The notes: generated from the sequence alone by a model not told the origin. A DNA stretch of 32,114 bases from Paraperlucidibaca sp. (GCA_018066805.1 JAGPVX010000042.1:1-32114); one strand, 5' to 3'; shown: positions 1 through 9,274, counted from the first letter of the stretch. Program-made: numbers and translations.

Positions 1-11
1 AGAGGATGGGC

Positions 12-605
12 ATGAGCGCTCGCCAAGCAGAAGTGGTGCGTAACACGAGAGAAACTAAGATTCGCGCACGCGTGAATCTCGATGGCACAGGCCAAGGCAA
101 TCTGAATACTGGCATGGCTTTCCTCGACCACATGCTCGACCAAGTTGTGCGTCACGGCCTCATCGACATCGATATCACCTGCGATGGCGATCACTTCATC
201 GATGATCACCACAGTGCCGAAGACTGCGGCATCACACTAGGCCAAGCCTTTGCGCAGGCATTAGGCGATAAAACCGGTGTCCGTCGTTATGGCCACGCTT
301 ATGTGCCGCTAGACGAAGCATTGTCGCGCGTAGTGATCGATCTTTCCGGTCGTCCTGGCTTAGAAATGCACTGCGAATTTACACGCAGCAGCATCGGTAG
401 TTTCGACGTCGATCTATTTTTCGAATTCTTCCAAGGCTTCGTCAATCACGCCGGCGTGACTTTGCACCTTGACAATCTGCGCGGCAAAAACTCGCACCAT
501 CAAGCCGAAACGCTGTTCAAAGCCTTCGGTCGCGCACTGCGCATGGCTGTTGAGCTTGACCCACGCATGAGCGGCCAGATGCCATCGACTAAGGGCTCGC
601 TGTGA
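12..605 (+). CDS. hisB: Imidazoleglycerol-phosphate dehydratase HisB (monofunctional)
   Basis: This enzyme dehydrates imidazole-glycerol phosphate to imidazole-acetol phosphate in cytoplasmic histidine synthesis. The protein shows the family's manganese-binding histidine motifs: FLDHM near residue 37, DDHHSAED near 65, NHAG near 145 and the second DxxHH-like motif (NSHHQAE) near 162, and it ends in the usual MPSTKG. It is the single-domain bacterial type, without the N-terminal phosphatase fused in enterics. An in-frame ATG at 6 directly abuts the AGAGG Shine-Dalgarno at 1-5, so the ATG at 12 (6-base spacing) is preferred; it gives 197 residues, the length I know for pseudomonad HisB. The stop overlaps the hisH start by 4 bases (GTGA), so the two are probably translationally coupled. 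What lies upstream is outside the window. Confidence 0.97.
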   Translation: MSARQAEVVRNTRETKIRARVNLDGTGQGNLNTGMAFLDHMLDQVVRHGLIDIDITCDGDHFIDDHHSAEDCGITLGQAFAQALGDKTGVRRYGHAYVPLDEALSRVVIDLSGRPGLEMHCEFTRSSIGSFDVDLFFEFFQGFVNHAGVTLHLDNLRGKNSHHQAETLFKAFGRALRMAVELDPRMSGQMPSTKGSL

Positions 606-1234
606 CCTCAGTTGCCGTACTCGACTATGGCATGGGCAATCTGCACTCGGTCGCGAAAGCGCTAGAGCATGTTGGCGCCACAAAAGTGGTAATCACTGAC
701 GATGTTGCGATCATTCGCGCCGCTGACCGCGTGGTATTGCCCGGTCAGGGCGCGATGCGCGATTGCATGGCGGCGATGCATGAACACGGCATCGCCGATC
801 TAGTCGATGAGCTCATCCACAGCAAGCCTTTACTCGGTATCTGTGTTGGCATGCAGGCCATGCTCACGCGCTCTGATGAAAATGGCGGCGTCGATGGCCT
901 CGGCTTATATCCTGGCCACGTGAAATTTTTCACCGACGTGCCGGCCGTTGATGCGCAACGCCTAAAAGTGCCGCACATGGGCTGGAACACCGTGAGCCAA
1001 GTGCGCGAGCATCCACTCTGGGATGGCATTGCCGATGGCTCACGCTTCTACTTTGTCCATAGCTATTACTGCCAGCCAGATGATCCTGCGCTTAGCGTCG
1101 GCAGCTGTGATTATGGCCTGCCATTCTCCTGCGCCATCGCTAAAGATAATGTCTTCGCTGTGCAATTTCACCCCGAAAAAAGTGCGCACGATGGCCTGCG
1201 CCTGCTACAAAACTTTTTACGTTGGAACCCCTAA
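602..1234 (+). CDS. hisH: Imidazole glycerol phosphate synthase, glutamine amidotransferase subunit HisH
   Basis: HisH hydrolyses glutamine and channels ammonia to HisF; the heterodimer converts PRFAR to imidazole-glycerol phosphate and AICAR. It is a class I glutaminase of 210 residues. The visible catalytic triad is Cys81 in LLGICVGMQ, with His190 and Glu192 in FHPEKS. The start is GTG, overlapping the last bases of hisB (GTGA), which fits coupled translation. Its partner subunit hisF is not next to it but begins at 5675, past four unrelated genes. Length and motifs are normal and I see no sign of damage. Confidence 0.97.
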   Translation: MTSVAVLDYGMGNLHSVAKALEHVGATKVVITDDVAIIRAADRVVLPGQGAMRDCMAAMHEHGIADLVDELIHSKPLLGICVGMQAMLTRSDENGGVDGLGLYPGHVKFFTDVPAVDAQRLKVPHMGWNTVSQVREHPLWDGIADGSRFYFVHSYYCQPDDPALSVGSCDYGLPFSCAIAKDNVFAVQFHPEKSAHDGLRLLQNFLRWNP

Positions 1235-1274
1235 TTTATTCGCTGGCCGCTGAGCCGTTGCGCTGGAGCATTCG

Positions 1275-2003
1275 ATGTTAATTATCCCCGCCATTGACCT
1301 CAAAGACGGCGCCTGCGTTCGTCTAAAACAAGGCCGCATGGAAGACGATACGGTGTTTTCCGACGACCCCATCGGCGTTGCGGCGCAATGGGTTGAGCAG
1401 GGTGCCCGCCGCCTGCATTTAGTCGACCTCAATGGCGCTTTCGCTGGCGAACCAGTCAATGGCGAAATCGTGCGTGCAATTGCTACGCGCTGGCCAAAAT
1501 TGCCGGTGCAAATCGGTGGCGGCATTCGCTCATTAGAGACCATCGAGGCCTATGTTCGCGCTGGCGTGTCGTATGTCATTTTGGGCACAAAAGCAGTGAA
1601 AGAACCTGCATTCGTGCGCGAAGCCTGCCGCGCCTTTCCGGGCAAAATCATTGTCGGCATCGATGCTAAAGATGGCTGGGTTGCCACCGATGGCTGGGCT
1701 GAAGTTTCCAGCGTGCAAGCTGTCGATCTGGCACGCCAATTCAAAGCCGACGGCATCAGCTCCATCGTTTACACCGACATCGCCCGCGACGGCATGATGC
1801 AGGGTGTTAACGTCGAGGCCACAGCCAAACTCGCTCGCGACTCGGGTCTGCCCATCATCGCCTCTGGCGGCGTGACTAACTTGGATGATATTCGTGGCTT
1901 GCTTAAAGTCCGCGGCGACGGCGTGATTGGCACTATCACGGGCCGTGCGATTTACGAAGGCACACTGGATTTGGCAGAGGCACAGGCTTTAGCTGACGCC
2001 TAA
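1275..2003 (+). CDS. hisA: Phosphoribosylformimino-5-aminoimidazole carboxamide ribotide isomerase HisA
   Basis: HisA carries out the Amadori rearrangement of ProFAR to PRFAR, the step before HisHF. The 242-residue TIM barrel has the two catalytic aspartates of the family, Asp8 in IPAIDLKDG and Asp130 in VGIDAKDGW, and the phosphate-binding glycine loops QIGGGIRS (about 79-86) and ASGGV (about 196-200). The start ATG follows a GGAG at 1265-1268 with about 6 bases of spacing, 40 bases after the hisH stop, so hisB-hisH-hisA probably form one transcript. The half-barrel symmetry and sequence resemble HisF, but the length and C-terminus are clearly HisA. Confidence 0.97.
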   Translation: MLIIPAIDLKDGACVRLKQGRMEDDTVFSDDPIGVAAQWVEQGARRLHLVDLNGAFAGEPVNGEIVRAIATRWPKLPVQIGGGIRSLETIEAYVRAGVSYVILGTKAVKEPAFVREACRAFPGKIIVGIDAKDGWVATDGWAEVSSVQAVDLARQFKADGISSIVYTDIARDGMMQGVNVEATAKLARDSGLPIIASGGVTNLDDIRGLLKVRGDGVIGTITGRAIYEGTLDLAEAQALADA

Positions 2004-2066
2004 GACTCACGAACTAAAGCCAAGCTCAAATTTTGTGCTTTTTGACACACCAAATAAGGACTTTCC

Positions 2067-2405
2067 ATGAGCGACATGCCCGCCTGCCCAAAATGCCAAT
2101 CGGTATACACCTACGAAGATGCCGGCAATTATATTTGTCCTGAATGCGCACACGAGTGGTCGACAGTCGCCGTAGAAGCTAGCGATGATGTACGTGTGAT
2201 CAAGGACGCTAACGGCAATGAGCTCAACGATGGCGATACCGTGACAGTGATTAAAGACCTGAAGATTAAGGGCACGTCGCTGGTAGTGAAGGTTGGCACG
2301 AAAGTGAAAGGCATTCGCTTAGTCGATGGCGACCACGACATCGATTGCAAAATTGACGGCATCGGCGCCATGAAGCTGAAGTCGGAGTTTGTGAAAAAGG
2401 CCTAA
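2067..2405 (+). CDS. yjdM: YjdM/PhnA-type zinc ribbon protein
   Basis: This 112-residue cytoplasmic protein matches the YjdM (formerly PhnA) family. It has an N-terminal zinc ribbon with Cys7/Cys10 and Cys24/Cys27, followed by the small beta-rich PhnA domain ([20 protein letters not shown] region, about 49-68). Despite the old name, the family is not phosphonoacetate hydrolase and its molecular role is not settled. The start ATG has an AAGGA Shine-Dalgarno at 2056-2060. It lies 63 bases after hisA in the same direction and may be co-transcribed or have its own promoter. It converges with the oxidoreductase gene ending at 2437. Family assignment is secure; function is unknown. Confidence 0.92.
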   Translation: MSDMPACPKCQSVYTYEDAGNYICPECAHEWSTVAVEASDDVRVIKDANGNELNDGDTVTVIKDLKIKGTSLVVKVGTKVKGIRLVDGDHDIDCKIDGIGAMKLKSEFVKKA

Positions 2406-2436
2406 GGCTTTAATTCATCTTTGCAAAGCTGCTCGT

Positions 2437-4047
2437 CTAGCGCGCAGCTGCCGCTTTTAAGCTCAAAGCCACCGCCTCCGCAATCTTAATACCATCGACG
2501 CCGGCAGATAAAATTCCGCCGGCATACCCCGCACCCTCACCGGCTGGGTACAAGCCCTTGGTATTGATGCTCTGCATATCAGTGCCGCGCTTAATGCGTA
2601 TTGGTGACGACGTGCGCGTCTCGACACCGGTCAATATCGCGTCATTCATGGCATAGCCACGAATCTGCTTATTAAATGCCGGCAAGGCCTCACGAATGGC
2701 TGCAATAGCGTACTCAGGCAGGCTTGCATCCAGCTCGCCGAGCTTCACACCGGGCTTATAGGATGGTTCTACGCTACCCAATGCGCTCGATGGTCGCTGC
2801 GCGATAAAGTCGCCAATAAGCTGTGCCGGCGCATCGTAATTGCTGCCACCAAGCAGATAGGCCTGCGACTCCCATTGCCGCTGAAAATCGATGCCGGCGA
2901 GTGGGCCGCCGGGATAGTCTTCGGGCGTGATGCCGACCACGATGGCACTATTGGCATTGCGCTCATTGCGCGAATACTGGCTCATGCCGTTGGTCACGAC
3001 CATCTCAGGCTCAGACGAAGATGCCACCACCGTGCCACCAGGGCACATGCAAAAGCTATACACCGAGCGGCCATTTTTGGCGTGATGCACTAGCTTATAG
3101 TCCGCCGCACCTAAAATTGGATGACCCGCCTGCGGCCCGAAGCGGCAAGCATCGATCATCGATTGTGGATGCTCAGCGCGGAAGCCAATAGAGAAGGGCT
3201 TAGCTTCAACATATACGTCGCGCGCGTGCAGCATCTTAAAGGTGTCGCGAGCACTATGGCCAATCGCCAACACGACATGGTCACTGCGAATTTGCTCGCC
3301 GCTAGCCAGCGTGACGCCGCGCACTTGGTCATTCTCAATATGCAAATCTTCCACGCGCTGATTAAAACGAACCTCGCCACCAAGATCGATGATGTTTTGT
3401 CGCATCTGCTCAATCATCGTGACCAATTTAAAGGTGCCGATATGTGGCTTGCTGACGTATAAAATCTCCGCTGGCGCGCCGGCTTTAACAAACTCGGTCA
3501 ATACTTTGCGGCCGTGATGCTGCGGGTCTTTAATCTGGCTATAGAGTTTGCCATCGGAAAAAGTGCCGGCACCGCCTTCGCCAAACTGCACATTGGACTC
3601 GGGCTCTAGCACGCGTTTGCGCCATAAGCCCCAGGTGTCTTTGGTGCGTTCGCGCACGGCTTTACCACGTTCGAGTACGATGGGTTTTAGGCCCATTTGC
3701 GCCAAAATCAACGCGGCGAAAAGTCCGCATGGACCAAAGCCAATGACGATAGGGCGTAAGAAGTCTTCGCTTGGTGCGTCTGTGACAAATTGATAGGTCG
3801 TATCAGGCGACGGGCCAATATGCACATCATTGGCCAAGCGCAGCAACACAGCGGCTTCGTTGCTCACGTTCACATCGAGACTATAGATAAGCAAAATATG
3901 GCCGCGCTTACGAGCATCGTAGCTGCGCTTATAGACGTTAAAGCTGAGCAGATCGCTGGCTGCAATGCCCAGCCGCAAGACAATGGCTGAATGCAGCGCT
4001 TCGTCTGTGTGCTCTAAGGGCAGCTTTAGGTCGGTTAGTCGCAGCAT
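2437..4047 (-). CDS. FAD-dependent oxidoreductase, COG2509-like
   Basis: This is a 536-residue flavoprotein with an N-terminal extension of about 95 residues, then a Rossmann FAD-binding site with GFGPCG at about 103-108 and ERGKAVRERT just after. The C-terminus carries a second FAD-contact motif of the form GLYPAGEGAGYAGGI (about 492-506). This layout fits the large uncharacterised family often annotated as 'FAD-dependent dehydrogenase' or 'NAD(P)/FAD-dependent oxidoreductase'; its substrate is not known to me. The ATG at 4047 has a GAAGAGA-like Shine-Dalgarno just upstream. It is the last gene of a leftward group, 83 bases after the VF530-type gene, and that gap holds its own promoter-like sequence and a 12-bp palindrome. 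It converges with yjdM. Confidence 0.88.
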   Translation of the reverse strand: MLRLTDLKLPLEHTDEALHSAIVLRLGIAASDLLSFNVYKRSYDARKRGHILLIYSLDVNVSNEAAVLLRLANDVHIGPSPDTTYQFVTDAPSEDFLRPIVIGFGPCGLFAALILAQMGLKPIVLERGKAVRERTKDTWGLWRKRVLEPESNVQFGEGGAGTFSDGKLYSQIKDPQHHGRKVLTEFVKAGAPAEILYVSKPHIGTFKLVTMIEQMRQNIIDLGGEVRFNQRVEDLHIENDQVRGVTLASGEQIRSDHVVLAIGHSARDTFKMLHARDVYVEAKPFSIGFRAEHPQSMIDACRFGPQAGHPILGAADYKLVHHAKNGRSVYSFCMCPGGTVVASSSEPEMVVTNGMSQYSRNERNANSAIVVGITPEDYPGGPLAGIDFQRQWESQAYLLGGSNYDAPAQLIGDFIAQRPSSALGSVEPSYKPGVKLGELDASLPEYAIAAIREALPAFNKQIRGYAMNDAILTGVETRTSSPIRIKRGTDMQSINTKGLYPAGEGAGYAGGILSAGVDGIKIAEAVALSLKAAAAR

Positions 4048-4089
4048 GATGATTCTCTTCGTATCTTGTGGTGCGAGTGTTGTCGTCGC

Positions 4090-4118
4090 ATTTTATGGCT
4101 TAGCGCTAAGTCTAAATT
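4090..4118 (-). promoter_or_regulatory. Candidate promoter with a 12-bp palindrome for the FAD oxidoreductase gene
   Basis: On the minus strand a -10-like TAAAAT lies at 4095-4090, about 42 bases before the ATG at 4047, followed by a GC-containing discriminator (GCG). A -35-like AATTTA sits at 4118-4113, 17 bases upstream. The spacer contains the perfect palindrome CTTAGCGCTAAG at 4099-4110, where a repressor operator would sit. Seen directly: the palindrome and its position. Inferred: any role in control. Confidence 0.4.
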
Positions 4119-4130
4119 TCCGAGCACGCG

Positions 4131-4346
4131 TTATAGGCTGCGAATATACAGCGCCTCAACCTCAGCGCGCGCCCACGGTGTACGGCGCAAAAAAGTCAGG
4201 CTAGATTTGATGCTGGGATTGTCTTTAAAACAGCGAATATCTACCACGCGGGCCATTTCCGCCCAGCCATACTTCGCGTGCAAATGCGTCACTATGCTTT
4301 CCAATGTGATGCCTTCCAGCGGGTCTTTGCTACGTTTGTCGTTCAC
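4131..4346 (-). CDS. VF530-family DNA-binding protein (DUF2132)
   Basis: This small basic protein of 71 residues matches the VF530/DUF2132 family, named from a Vibrio fischeri protein of known structure with proposed DNA-binding activity. The diagnostic stretch is the run of conserved residues around GWAEMARVVDIRCF, followed by SIKSSLTFLRRTPWAR near the C-terminus. A GTG at 4352 is possible, but the AGAGG Shine-Dalgarno overlaps it; the GTG at 4346 has a 5-base spacing and is preferred. The gene starts only 9 bases after the stop of the flavoprotein gene upstream, so they are almost certainly co-transcribed. The role is unknown. Confidence 0.88.
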   Translation of the reverse strand: MNDKRSKDPLEGITLESIVTHLHAKYGWAEMARVVDIRCFKDNPSIKSSLTFLRRTPWARAEVEALYIRSL

Positions 4347-4355
4347 AGCCACCTC

Positions 4356-5576
4356 TTAGGCAAATTGCCCAGCGGCATGGCCAGATGCCCATGCCCATTG
4401 AAAGTTATAACCACCAAGCCAGCCAGTCACGTCGAGCACTTCGCCAATAAAATACAGGCCTGTTTGGCGCTGACTCTCCATGGTGCGCGAGGATACCTCA
4501 TTGGTCGAAACTCCGCCCAAGGTCACCTCAGCGGTGCGATAACCCTCCGTACCAGAGGGCCGCAATGTCCAGCCGTTTAGTGCTGCTGCTACGCGCTTAA
4601 GAGCCGCATCAGACCAATCCGCCATGGGTTTTTCAGCTTCGCCAAGCCAGAGCAAAGTTTGCAATTCATGCACCAGAGCCTTAACCAAAAACGGTGCTAG
4701 CAGAGTTCTTAGCAATACTTTCGGCTGAGCTTTTTTCTGCGCAATCAACCAATCGCTCAGAGTCATCTCACCCCATGGCGACGTTGGCAGCAAATCGATC
4801 TGCACTGGCTGGCCTAGCTGCCAATAATTCGATGCCTGCAGTATCGACGGCCCGCTAATGCCACGATGCGTAAACAGCATATTTTCGTGAAAGCTCGGCG
4901 CGTCATCATGGCTGCTCACCACAGTATCGAGAGCAATGCCGCTCAAGCGCTCAGTCACAGCTTTCATGCCGTCACTAAAAGTCATTGGCACAAGGCCTGC
5001 GCGTGTGGGCAAAACTTCATGACCAAACTGGCGCGCAATTTCGTAGCCAAAACCGCTAGCGCCCAGCGTTGGGATGGACAGGCCGCCAGTAGCGACAACT
5101 AGCGATTCGCAACGAATTTGCTCCTGGCCAAGATGCACTGTGAAGCCACTAGGCTTTTCAGCGATCTCCGTGACACTGGCATGGCTACGAATACGCACAC
5201 CGACCGCCTCGCACTCATTCACTAGCATTGCCAAAATATCTTTCGCCGAGTCATCGCAAAAAAGCTGGCCATGCTTGCGCTCGTGATAGGCAATGCCGTG
5301 TTTTTCTACCAACGCAATAAAATCCCACTGCGTATAGCGGTTCAACGCCGACACACAAAAGTGCGTATTTTCACTGATGAAATGCTCAGACTCGACCTGC
5401 ATATTGGTGAAGTTGCAGCGGCCGCCGCCCGACATCAAAATCTTTTTGCCGATCTTATTACTGCTATCGAGTACCAACACGCGACGCCCACGTTGACCTG
5501 CCGCCATGGCGCACATTAGCCCCGACGCGCCGGCACCAATAATTACCACATCAAATTGTGCAGACGCCTGCGCCAC
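4356..5576 (-). CDS. HI0933-family NAD(P)/FAD-dependent flavoprotein
   Basis: This 406-residue flavoprotein has GAGASG (14-19) at the start of a Rossmann fold, the family hallmark SGGGRCNFTN at about 49-58, and a C-terminal FAD motif GEVLDVTGWLGGYNFQWA typical of the HI0933/YhiN group. Members have been called aminoacetone oxidases or BaiN-like reductases; the substrate here cannot be told from sequence. A longer frame begins at an ATG at 5633, but no Shine-Dalgarno precedes it. The GTG at 5576 follows GAGG at 5587-5584 with 7 bases of spacing and gives the normal family length, so I chose it. It leaves a 98-base divergent control region shared with hisF. The VF530-type gene follows directly. 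Confidence 0.9.
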   Translation of the reverse strand: MAQASAQFDVVIIGAGASGLMCAMAAGQRGRRVLVLDSSNKIGKKILMSGGGRCNFTNMQVESEHFISENTHFCVSALNRYTQWDFIALVEKHGIAYHERKHGQLFCDDSAKDILAMLVNECEAVGVRIRSHASVTEIAEKPSGFTVHLGQEQIRCESLVVATGGLSIPTLGASGFGYEIARQFGHEVLPTRAGLVPMTFSDGMKAVTERLSGIALDTVVSSHDDAPSFHENMLFTHRGISGPSILQASNYWQLGQPVQIDLLPTSPWGEMTLSDWLIAQKKAQPKVLLRTLLAPFLVKALVHELQTLLWLGEAEKPMADWSDAALKRVAAALNGWTLRPSGTEGYRTAEVTLGGVSTNEVSSRTMESQRQTGLYFIGEVLDVTGWLGGYNFQWAWASGHAAGQFA

Positions 5577-5607
5577 GGATTCACCTCGCCGAATATTTAT
5601 GGCCGCG

Positions 5608-5613
5608 AGTATA
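5608..5613 (-). promoter_or_regulatory. Candidate -10 element for the flavoprotein-VF530 genes
   Basis: TATACT on the minus strand lies about 31 bases before the GTG at 5576, in the divergent region shared with hisF. A convincing -35 is not seen. It supports transcription starting downstream of the longer alternative start at 5633. Confidence 0.35.
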
Positions 5614-5636
5614 GTCGCTCGCGCTAGCGGCACCCA

Positions 5637-5645
5637 TGATAAAAT
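5637..5645 (+). promoter_or_regulatory. Candidate extended -10 promoter for hisF
   Basis: The sequence TGATAAAAT is a TG-n-TAAAAT extended -10 element and is followed by the GC-rich discriminator GCGCGC. The -35 position has no good match, which is usual for extended -10 promoters. A start about 7 bases downstream gives a leader of roughly 23 bases before the ATG at 5675. hisF needs its own promoter here because it is cut off from hisBHA by three genes on the other strand. Confidence 0.5.
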
Positions 5646-5674
5646 GCGCGCTGACTCTTATTCGGTACCTCGCC

Positions 5675-6448
5675 ATGACGCTCGCTAAACGCATAATTCC
5701 CTGCCTCGATGTTGATCAGGGCCGTGTCGTCAAAGGCGTTAAGTTTCTCGATATTCGCGATGCTGGCGACCCGGTTGAAGTCGCCAAACGCTATGACGAA
5801 CAGGGCGCCGATGAGATCACTTTTCTCGACATCACTGCCAGCGTAGAAGGCCGTGACACCATGGTGCGCACGGTTGAACGCATGGCATCGCAAGTATTCG
5901 TGCCGCTCACCGTTGGCGGCGGCATTCGTGAAGTAGCTGATATTCGTCGCATGCTCAATGCCGGCGCTGACAAAGTCAGCATCAATTCCGCAGCTGTAAA
6001 ACGCCCTGAGTTTGTCTTGGAGGCCTCACAACGTTTTGGCGCGCAATGCATCGTCGCCGCCATCGATGCCAAACGCGTATCACTCGCGGGCGAGCCTGGG
6101 CGCTGGGAAATTTTCACGCATGGTGGCCGCAATCGCACCGGCATCGACGCCGTAGCATGGGCTGAGCGCATGGCCAAATACGGTGCAGGCGAGATCTTGC
6201 TAACCAGCATGGATGCCGACGGCACCAAAGCGGGCTATGACTTGGAACTGGTGAAGGCCATTACCTCAGCGGTGCGCGTACCAGTTATTGCATCCGGCGG
6301 CGTCGGTAACTTGCAGCATTTATGCGATGGTATTTTGCAGGGCGGGGCTGATGCAGTGCTAGCGGCGAGCATTTTCCATTTCGGCGAATACACCGTGGGT
6401 CAGGCCAAAGACTTCTTGGCCGACCACGGTATTTGTATGCGTCGCTAG
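5675..6448 (+). CDS. hisF: Imidazole glycerol phosphate synthase, cyclase subunit HisF
   Basis: HisF is the synthase half of the HisHF complex and uses ammonia from HisH to make imidazole-glycerol phosphate and AICAR. The 257-residue TIM barrel carries the catalytic aspartates Asp12 (IPCLDVDQG) and Asp131 (VAAIDAKRV), with phosphate loops TVGGGIR (about 79-85) and ASGGVGN near 225. A longer frame opens at 5636, but family length and the canonical N-terminus [13 protein letters not shown] point to the ATG at 5675; its Shine-Dalgarno is weak (GGTA). It is separated from hisA by yjdM and three leftward genes, and it ends 3 bases from the convergent envC-like gene. Confidence 0.97.
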   Translation: MTLAKRIIPCLDVDQGRVVKGVKFLDIRDAGDPVEVAKRYDEQGADEITFLDITASVEGRDTMVRTVERMASQVFVPLTVGGGIREVADIRRMLNAGADKVSINSAAVKRPEFVLEASQRFGAQCIVAAIDAKRVSLAGEPGRWEIFTHGGRNRTGIDAVAWAERMAKYGAGEILLTSMDADGTKAGYDLELVKAITSAVRVPVIASGGVGNLQHLCDGILQGGADAVLAASIFHFGEYTVGQAKDFLADHGICMRR

Positions 6449-6451
6449 GAC

Positions 6452-7693
6452 CTAGTAATTACACCAGTTACCGGGCTGGCTCGGTCGGCCACGTAGGCGC
6501 GTCTCGAAATACAAACCGGTTTCGCCCTCGCTACCATCACCAACGCTGGCCACCGTTTGGTTGGCCGAAACGCTATCGCCAGTTTTCACATTAATGCTTT
6601 GGTTGTAGCCGTATAGCGACATGAAGCCACCACCATGATCGACGATGACCAGCTTGCCATAGCCACGCAAGAAGTCGGCGTAGAGCACTTTACCGCTTTT
6701 CACGACCTTAACCGCTGCGCCACTATTGGCTGCAATGACAATGCCATTCCAACGCAAGCCGCCGCCACGGTCGGCGCCAAACTGCGCACGTATGCCACCA
6801 CTTGCGGGTAGTGAGCAGTTGCCACGGTAAGGCACCGAATAATCCGGCTCCTGACTCCACACAGTTTTATCTTTCACCACGGGCGCAGGCTTGTTATTTG
6901 CAGCAGCTTCCTTGGCACGACGCTCACGCTCTAGGCGATCTGCTTCACGCGCCTGACGCTCTAAACGACGCATCAAGTTTTGCAACGCTGCTTGGTTTTT
7001 CTTCAAGCTTTTGAGGTTTTTATCTTGGCTCGCAATATCGCTATTGAGAATCTTAAGCGCCGCTGCTCGCTGTGATTTGGCGCCTTCTAACTGCACCTGT
7101 TCGGACTCTAATTTTTTCTCAAGCGCTGCAAGCTTTTTAACTTGCTCTGCCTCTTCTACCTCTACTGCGGCGAGTTCTGCCAAAGTCACATCCAGCTCAT
7201 CGATACGTTCGCTGCGAGCTTTCTGGATATAGCTGAAATAACGCAGCTGACGCGCCAGCAATGCCGGATGCTCTTGGTTCAATAAGAGTTTGAAATAGTC
7301 GTCTCGACCGGCACGGTAGGAGGCCTGCATATCGGCTTTTAAACTAGCTAATTGTTCACGCTTAACCGCTGCTAATTCGGCTTGGCGCTTGCGCAAAACA
7401 TTAACGCGCGCTTTACGCATATTGCTTTCTTTTTCCGTTTCAGCGACTGATTTTTGCAGTTTATTAATTTCTGCTTCAGCTGAGTTCAAGGCTTTTTGCT
7501 GCTTAGTGCGCTCGGCCTGGGTCAACCGTAACTTTTTTGTGGCGGTGCGAATCTCATTTTTCACCGAGTCTAAATCAGACTTGGTCGAGCTTGCCTCGCT
7601 GCGCAATTGATTGCCATCGGCTGCCAATGCATTTGAAACGCAAGCGCTGGCGAGCAGTAGAACTAAACCTAAACGTTGACTCAACATCTTCAT
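6452..7693 (-). CDS. envC: EnvC-like murein hydrolase activator (degenerate LytM/M23)
   Basis: The product is an exported protein that in the EnvC family activates periplasmic amidases (AmiA/AmiB type) during septum splitting. It has a signal peptide (about residues 1-25, likely cut after NALA), long coiled coils rich in Lys, Glu, Gln and Ala (about 30-260), and a C-terminal LytM domain (about 295-413). The metal-binding residues of active M23 peptidases are missing: the HxxxD region reads RWNGIVI (314-320), and the final HxH region reads LYFETR (394-399). Both changes match what I know of E. coli EnvC, a non-catalytic activator. Its ATG overlaps the gpmI stop by 4 bases (ATGA), so the pair is likely coupled, as in many gammaproteobacteria. 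Confidence 0.92.
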   Translation of the reverse strand: MKMLSQRLGLVLLLASACVSNALAADGNQLRSEASSTKSDLDSVKNEIRTATKKLRLTQAERTKQQKALNSAEAEINKLQKSVAETEKESNMRKARVNVLRKRQAELAAVKREQLASLKADMQASYRAGRDDYFKLLLNQEHPALLARQLRYFSYIQKARSERIDELDVTLAELAAVEVEEAEQVKKLAALEKKLESEQVQLEGAKSQRAAALKILNSDIASQDKNLKSLKKNQAALQNLMRRLERQAREADRLERERRAKEAAANNKPAPVVKDKTVWSQEPDYSVPYRGNCSLPASGGIRAQFGADRGGGLRWNGIVIAANSGAAVKVVKSGKVLYADFLRGYGKLVIVDHGGGFMSLYGYNQSINVKTGDSVSANQTVASVGDGSEGETGLYFETRLRGRPSQPGNWCNY

Positions 7694-9234
7694 ACGGACA
7701 CCACGAGCGGTCGACCGGTCATCTCTATGGGCTGCTCTAACCCCATGAGATTCAGCAATGTGGGCGCGACATCAGACAGTACGCCATTCTCAGCTATGCG
7801 CATATTTTTCCGCGAGCCGACATAGACAAAAGGCACTAACTCGCAGGTATGCGCGGTATGCGCCTGGCCGGTGGCATTGTCACGCATCTGCTCAACATTG
7901 CCGTGATCGGCAGTGATTAGCATCTCACCGCCAACTTGCTCGATGGCTTGACGTAGACGGCCCAAGCAGCGATCTAGCATTTCGCAAGCCTTCACAGCGG
8001 CATCGAAGTTGCCGGTGTGGCCGACCATATCGCCATTGGCATAGTTGCAAATCAACGCGTCGTAATCGCCAGAGGTAATGGCCGAAACGAGTTTGTCGGT
8101 GACTTCTTCGGCGCTCATTTCAGGCTGTAAATCATAAGTAGCGACATTTGGCGAGGGCACCAAAATACGCGTCTCGCCATCATAGGGCTGTTCGCGACCG
8201 CCGCTAAAAAAGAAGGTGACATGAGCATATTTTTCAGTCTCGGCAATGCGCAACTGAGTTTTTCCTAAGCCAGATAAATATTCGCCTAAGGAGTTATGCA
8301 GGGCGCTTGGGGCATATGCCACCGACGCTTTGATGCTGTCGGAGTATTGAGTAAGCATGACAAAGTCGGAGAGTTTGGGATGCACAGCGCGCGTAAAGCC
8401 GGAGAAAGACTCATCGACAAAGGCGCGGGTGATTTCACGTGCGCGGTCGGCACGGAAATTCATGAAAACCACGACATCGCCATCGCTAATGAGAGCTGGT
8501 GATTTGCCTTCGGGCACAATGCTAGTCGCCGGCACGAACTCATCGCTAACTTCATCAGCATAGGCGGCTTGCAAGCCTTCAACCGCGCTGATGACTTGGC
8601 GCTTAGCCACACCCTCCGTGAGCAGGCGATACGCAGCTTCGACACGATCCCAGCGATTATCTCGATCCATCGCAAAGTAGCGGCCGATAATGCTGGCAAT
8701 ACGACCTTTACCTGTCTTCGCTAAATGCGCTTCCATCGCCGCCAATGAAGGCTCAGCGGAGCGTGGTGGCGTGTCGCGGCCATCTAAAAATGCGTGCACA
8801 TATACCTGCTCTGCGCCACGCGCTACAGCCATATCGACCATGGCGTGAAGATGCTCTTCATGCGAATGCACACCGCCCGGCGACAGCAGGCCCAGCACAT
8901 GCACGGCACGACCAGCGTGAACGGCTTTGTCTATCGCAGCAATTAGCGCAGGGTTTTGCTCAAACTCGCCGTCGCGAATGGCCTTAGTGACGCGGGTAAA
9001 ATCCTGATAGACGACGCGACCGGCACCGAGATTCATATGACCAACTTCGGAGTTGCCCATTTGCCCATCGGGCAAGCCCACATCTTCGCCAGAACCAGAC
9101 ACCAAACCGTGCGGATAATCCGCCAGCATGGCTTGCCAGTTCGGCATTTTCGCCGCGTTAATCGCGTTCGAATCGGATGTGTTGCTATGGCCAAAGCCAT
9201 CCAAAATGATCAATACATGCGGTTTACGTGTCAC
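7690..9234 (-). CDS. gpmI: 2,3-bisphosphoglycerate-independent phosphoglycerate mutase GpmI
   Basis: This cytoplasmic glycolytic enzyme interconverts 3- and 2-phosphoglycerate with two manganese ions and a phosphoserine intermediate. The protein has 514 residues, normal for the family. The N-terminal metal aspartate is in LILDGFG (Asp12), the nucleophile is Ser62 in [16 protein letters not shown], and the C-terminal metal motif [10 protein letters not shown] is present. The start is GTG, with GGGGA about 5 bases upstream. It heads a gpmI-envC leftward pair. A weak hairpin at 9275-9291 lies between it and the preceding gene, so it may or may not share that gene's transcript. Confidence 0.97.
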   Translation of the reverse strand: MTRKPHVLIILDGFGHSNTSDSNAINAAKMPNWQAMLADYPHGLVSGSGEDVGLPDGQMGNSEVGHMNLGAGRVVYQDFTRVTKAIRDGEFEQNPALIAAIDKAVHAGRAVHVLGLLSPGGVHSHEEHLHAMVDMAVARGAEQVYVHAFLDGRDTPPRSAEPSLAAMEAHLAKTGKGRIASIIGRYFAMDRDNRWDRVEAAYRLLTEGVAKRQVISAVEGLQAAYADEVSDEFVPATSIVPEGKSPALISDGDVVVFMNFRADRAREITRAFVDESFSGFTRAVHPKLSDFVMLTQYSDSIKASVAYAPSALHNSLGEYLSGLGKTQLRIAETEKYAHVTFFFSGGREQPYDGETRILVPSPNVATYDLQPEMSAEEVTDKLVSAITSGDYDALICNYANGDMVGHTGNFDAAVKACEMLDRCLGRLRQAIEQVGGEMLITADHGNVEQMRDNATGQAHTAHTCELVPFVYVGSRKNMRIAENGVLSDVAPTLLNLMGLEQPIEMTGRPLVVSV

Positions 9235-9274
9235 GGATTTCCCCGAGGTGGTCGGTAACGCCTAAGTGTAACAG

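Noticed and set aside
2042-2047. Perfect TTGACA just before yjdM
   Set aside because: A -10 at proper spacing would fall on the yjdM start codon, and no good hexamer is there.
2427-2449. Hairpin AGCTGC/GCAGCT between yjdM and the FAD oxidoreductase gene
   Set aside because: Eleven-base loop, only 6 bp and no T tract; it overlaps the oxidoreductase stop codon. Not a convincing terminator.
5577-5633. Longer N-terminus of the HI0933-type flavoprotein from the ATG at 5633
   Set aside because: No Shine-Dalgarno, extra residues precede the normal family start, and the likely promoter -10 at 5608-5613 would lie inside it.
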